From assembly GCA_964509195.1 (NCBI GenBank), contig CAZDWJ010000015.1, positions 17,491-81,490 of the forward strand: a stretch of DNA of 64,000 bases, read 5' to 3'. Made by a program: the position numbers and the translations under genes. The DNA is from UBA4802 sp964509195 (lineage in GTDB: Bacteria; Spirochaetota; UBA4802; UB4802). Positions 63,718 through 64,000 of this stretch are shown piece after piece (within the stretch, counting starts at the first letter, position 1; each line of letters begins with the position of its first letter). Under the pieces are notes generated by a model that was given only the letters and a program-made list of their open reading frames with translations, ran no database searches and was not told the DNA's origin.

Positions 63718-64000
63718 TTACCTTAAATTAAATACGGAAAATTTTCAAAAACTAATTTTTATAATGTTTCAATGTGTACCCATAGTTAGATAAAAAACTG
63801 TTTTCTTTTAATGTAAATGTTAAGTATAAAAGCAGTTTTTTCAGATGTTCCCATAATAACTAAAATATTTTATAAAAGTAAAGCATAAAGTAATTATATT
63901 AATATTCGATGTCCTATTTCTTCATAAATAGTTTTTACTAACGCATTTTTCACACCCACCCTACAATAGAATACCTTTTGCGGTATATCTCATCATACCG
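63718..64000. other. No supported gene at the right edge
   Basis: AT-rich. On the minus strand the last bases read RYDEIYRKRYSIVGWV then stop, which could be the end of a gene lying beyond the window; too short to call. Confidence 0.4.

Overview
This AT-rich window of bacterial chromosome contains a 10-base N run, so it is a scaffolded and probably metagenomic assembly. The organism has an outer membrane (TolC-type efflux protein, lipoproteins), meso-DAP-type peptidoglycan recycling (mpl), and acyl-CoA-centred metabolism. Several traits fit an uncultured Spirochaetota or similar lineage: a PEP-utilising pyruvate phosphate dikinase homologue, a membrane sensor with an RsbW-like ATPase, and CoA-transferase-like pairs. 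I cannot fix the phylum without a search. Coding is mostly on the minus strand.

Layout. 1-9.0 kb: an eight-gene minus-strand acyl-CoA operon. In transcription order it holds two Cys-less thiolase-superfamily proteins, an SCP2-SCP2-DUF35 protein, a DUF35-BKACE fusion, an enoyl-CoA hydratase, an acyl-CoA synthetase and an IpdAB/GctAB-like pair whose beta subunit leaves the window. A PHP-domain gene and operator-like repeats lie upstream. 9.8-13 kb: queA, a SpoIID-like lipoprotein, and a Xer recombinase. 13.4-17.9 kb: a tripartite MacAB-TolC-type exporter with the assembly gap in its outer-membrane gene. 18.3-28.3 kb: a small DUF1858 protein, tRNA-Tyr and tRNA-Thr, then a surface-glycan cluster of two GT39-like membrane transferases, two GT2 enzymes, a flippase-like protein, DUF218, a methyltransferase and an FrhB-like Fe-S protein. 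28.5-29.2 kb: a decayed IS30-type transposase gene. 29.4-34.8 kb: a ThiF/MoeB-like enzyme, a divergent pyruvate phosphate dikinase with an unknown partner, tRNA-Gly, hisF.

34.9-40.5 kb: a lipoprotein, a MITE-like element, trpB2 behind a trp attenuator whose leader peptide has four tandem Trp codons, mpl, and an XRE-cupin regulator. 40.6-50.6 kb: two DUF362 proteins, a sensor with an RsbW-like ATPase, a DtxR-FeoA regulator overlapping feoB, a broken nucleotidyltransferase gene and a hydrolase. 51-57 kb: a methyltransferase/NUDIX pair, fusA and a GT-B-type glycosyltransferase. 57-63.7 kb: a bile-acid-symporter-family gene with an in-frame amber codon, a second CoA-transferase-like pair, a HAD phosphatase, a PHP phosphoesterase and a DUF72 protein.

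Two signals stand out beyond the genes. The 13-mer CAGTAACTATCGC, with core CTATCGC/GCGATAG, recurs across the window in coding and intergenic DNA, twice as perfect inverted pairs inside divergent promoter regions. The trpB2 leader is a complete ribosome-mediated attenuator. The 1-9 kb operon is the best candidate for an undescribed pathway: its thiolase-like proteins lack the catalytic Cys, and it combines DUF35, SCP2 and BKACE modules.
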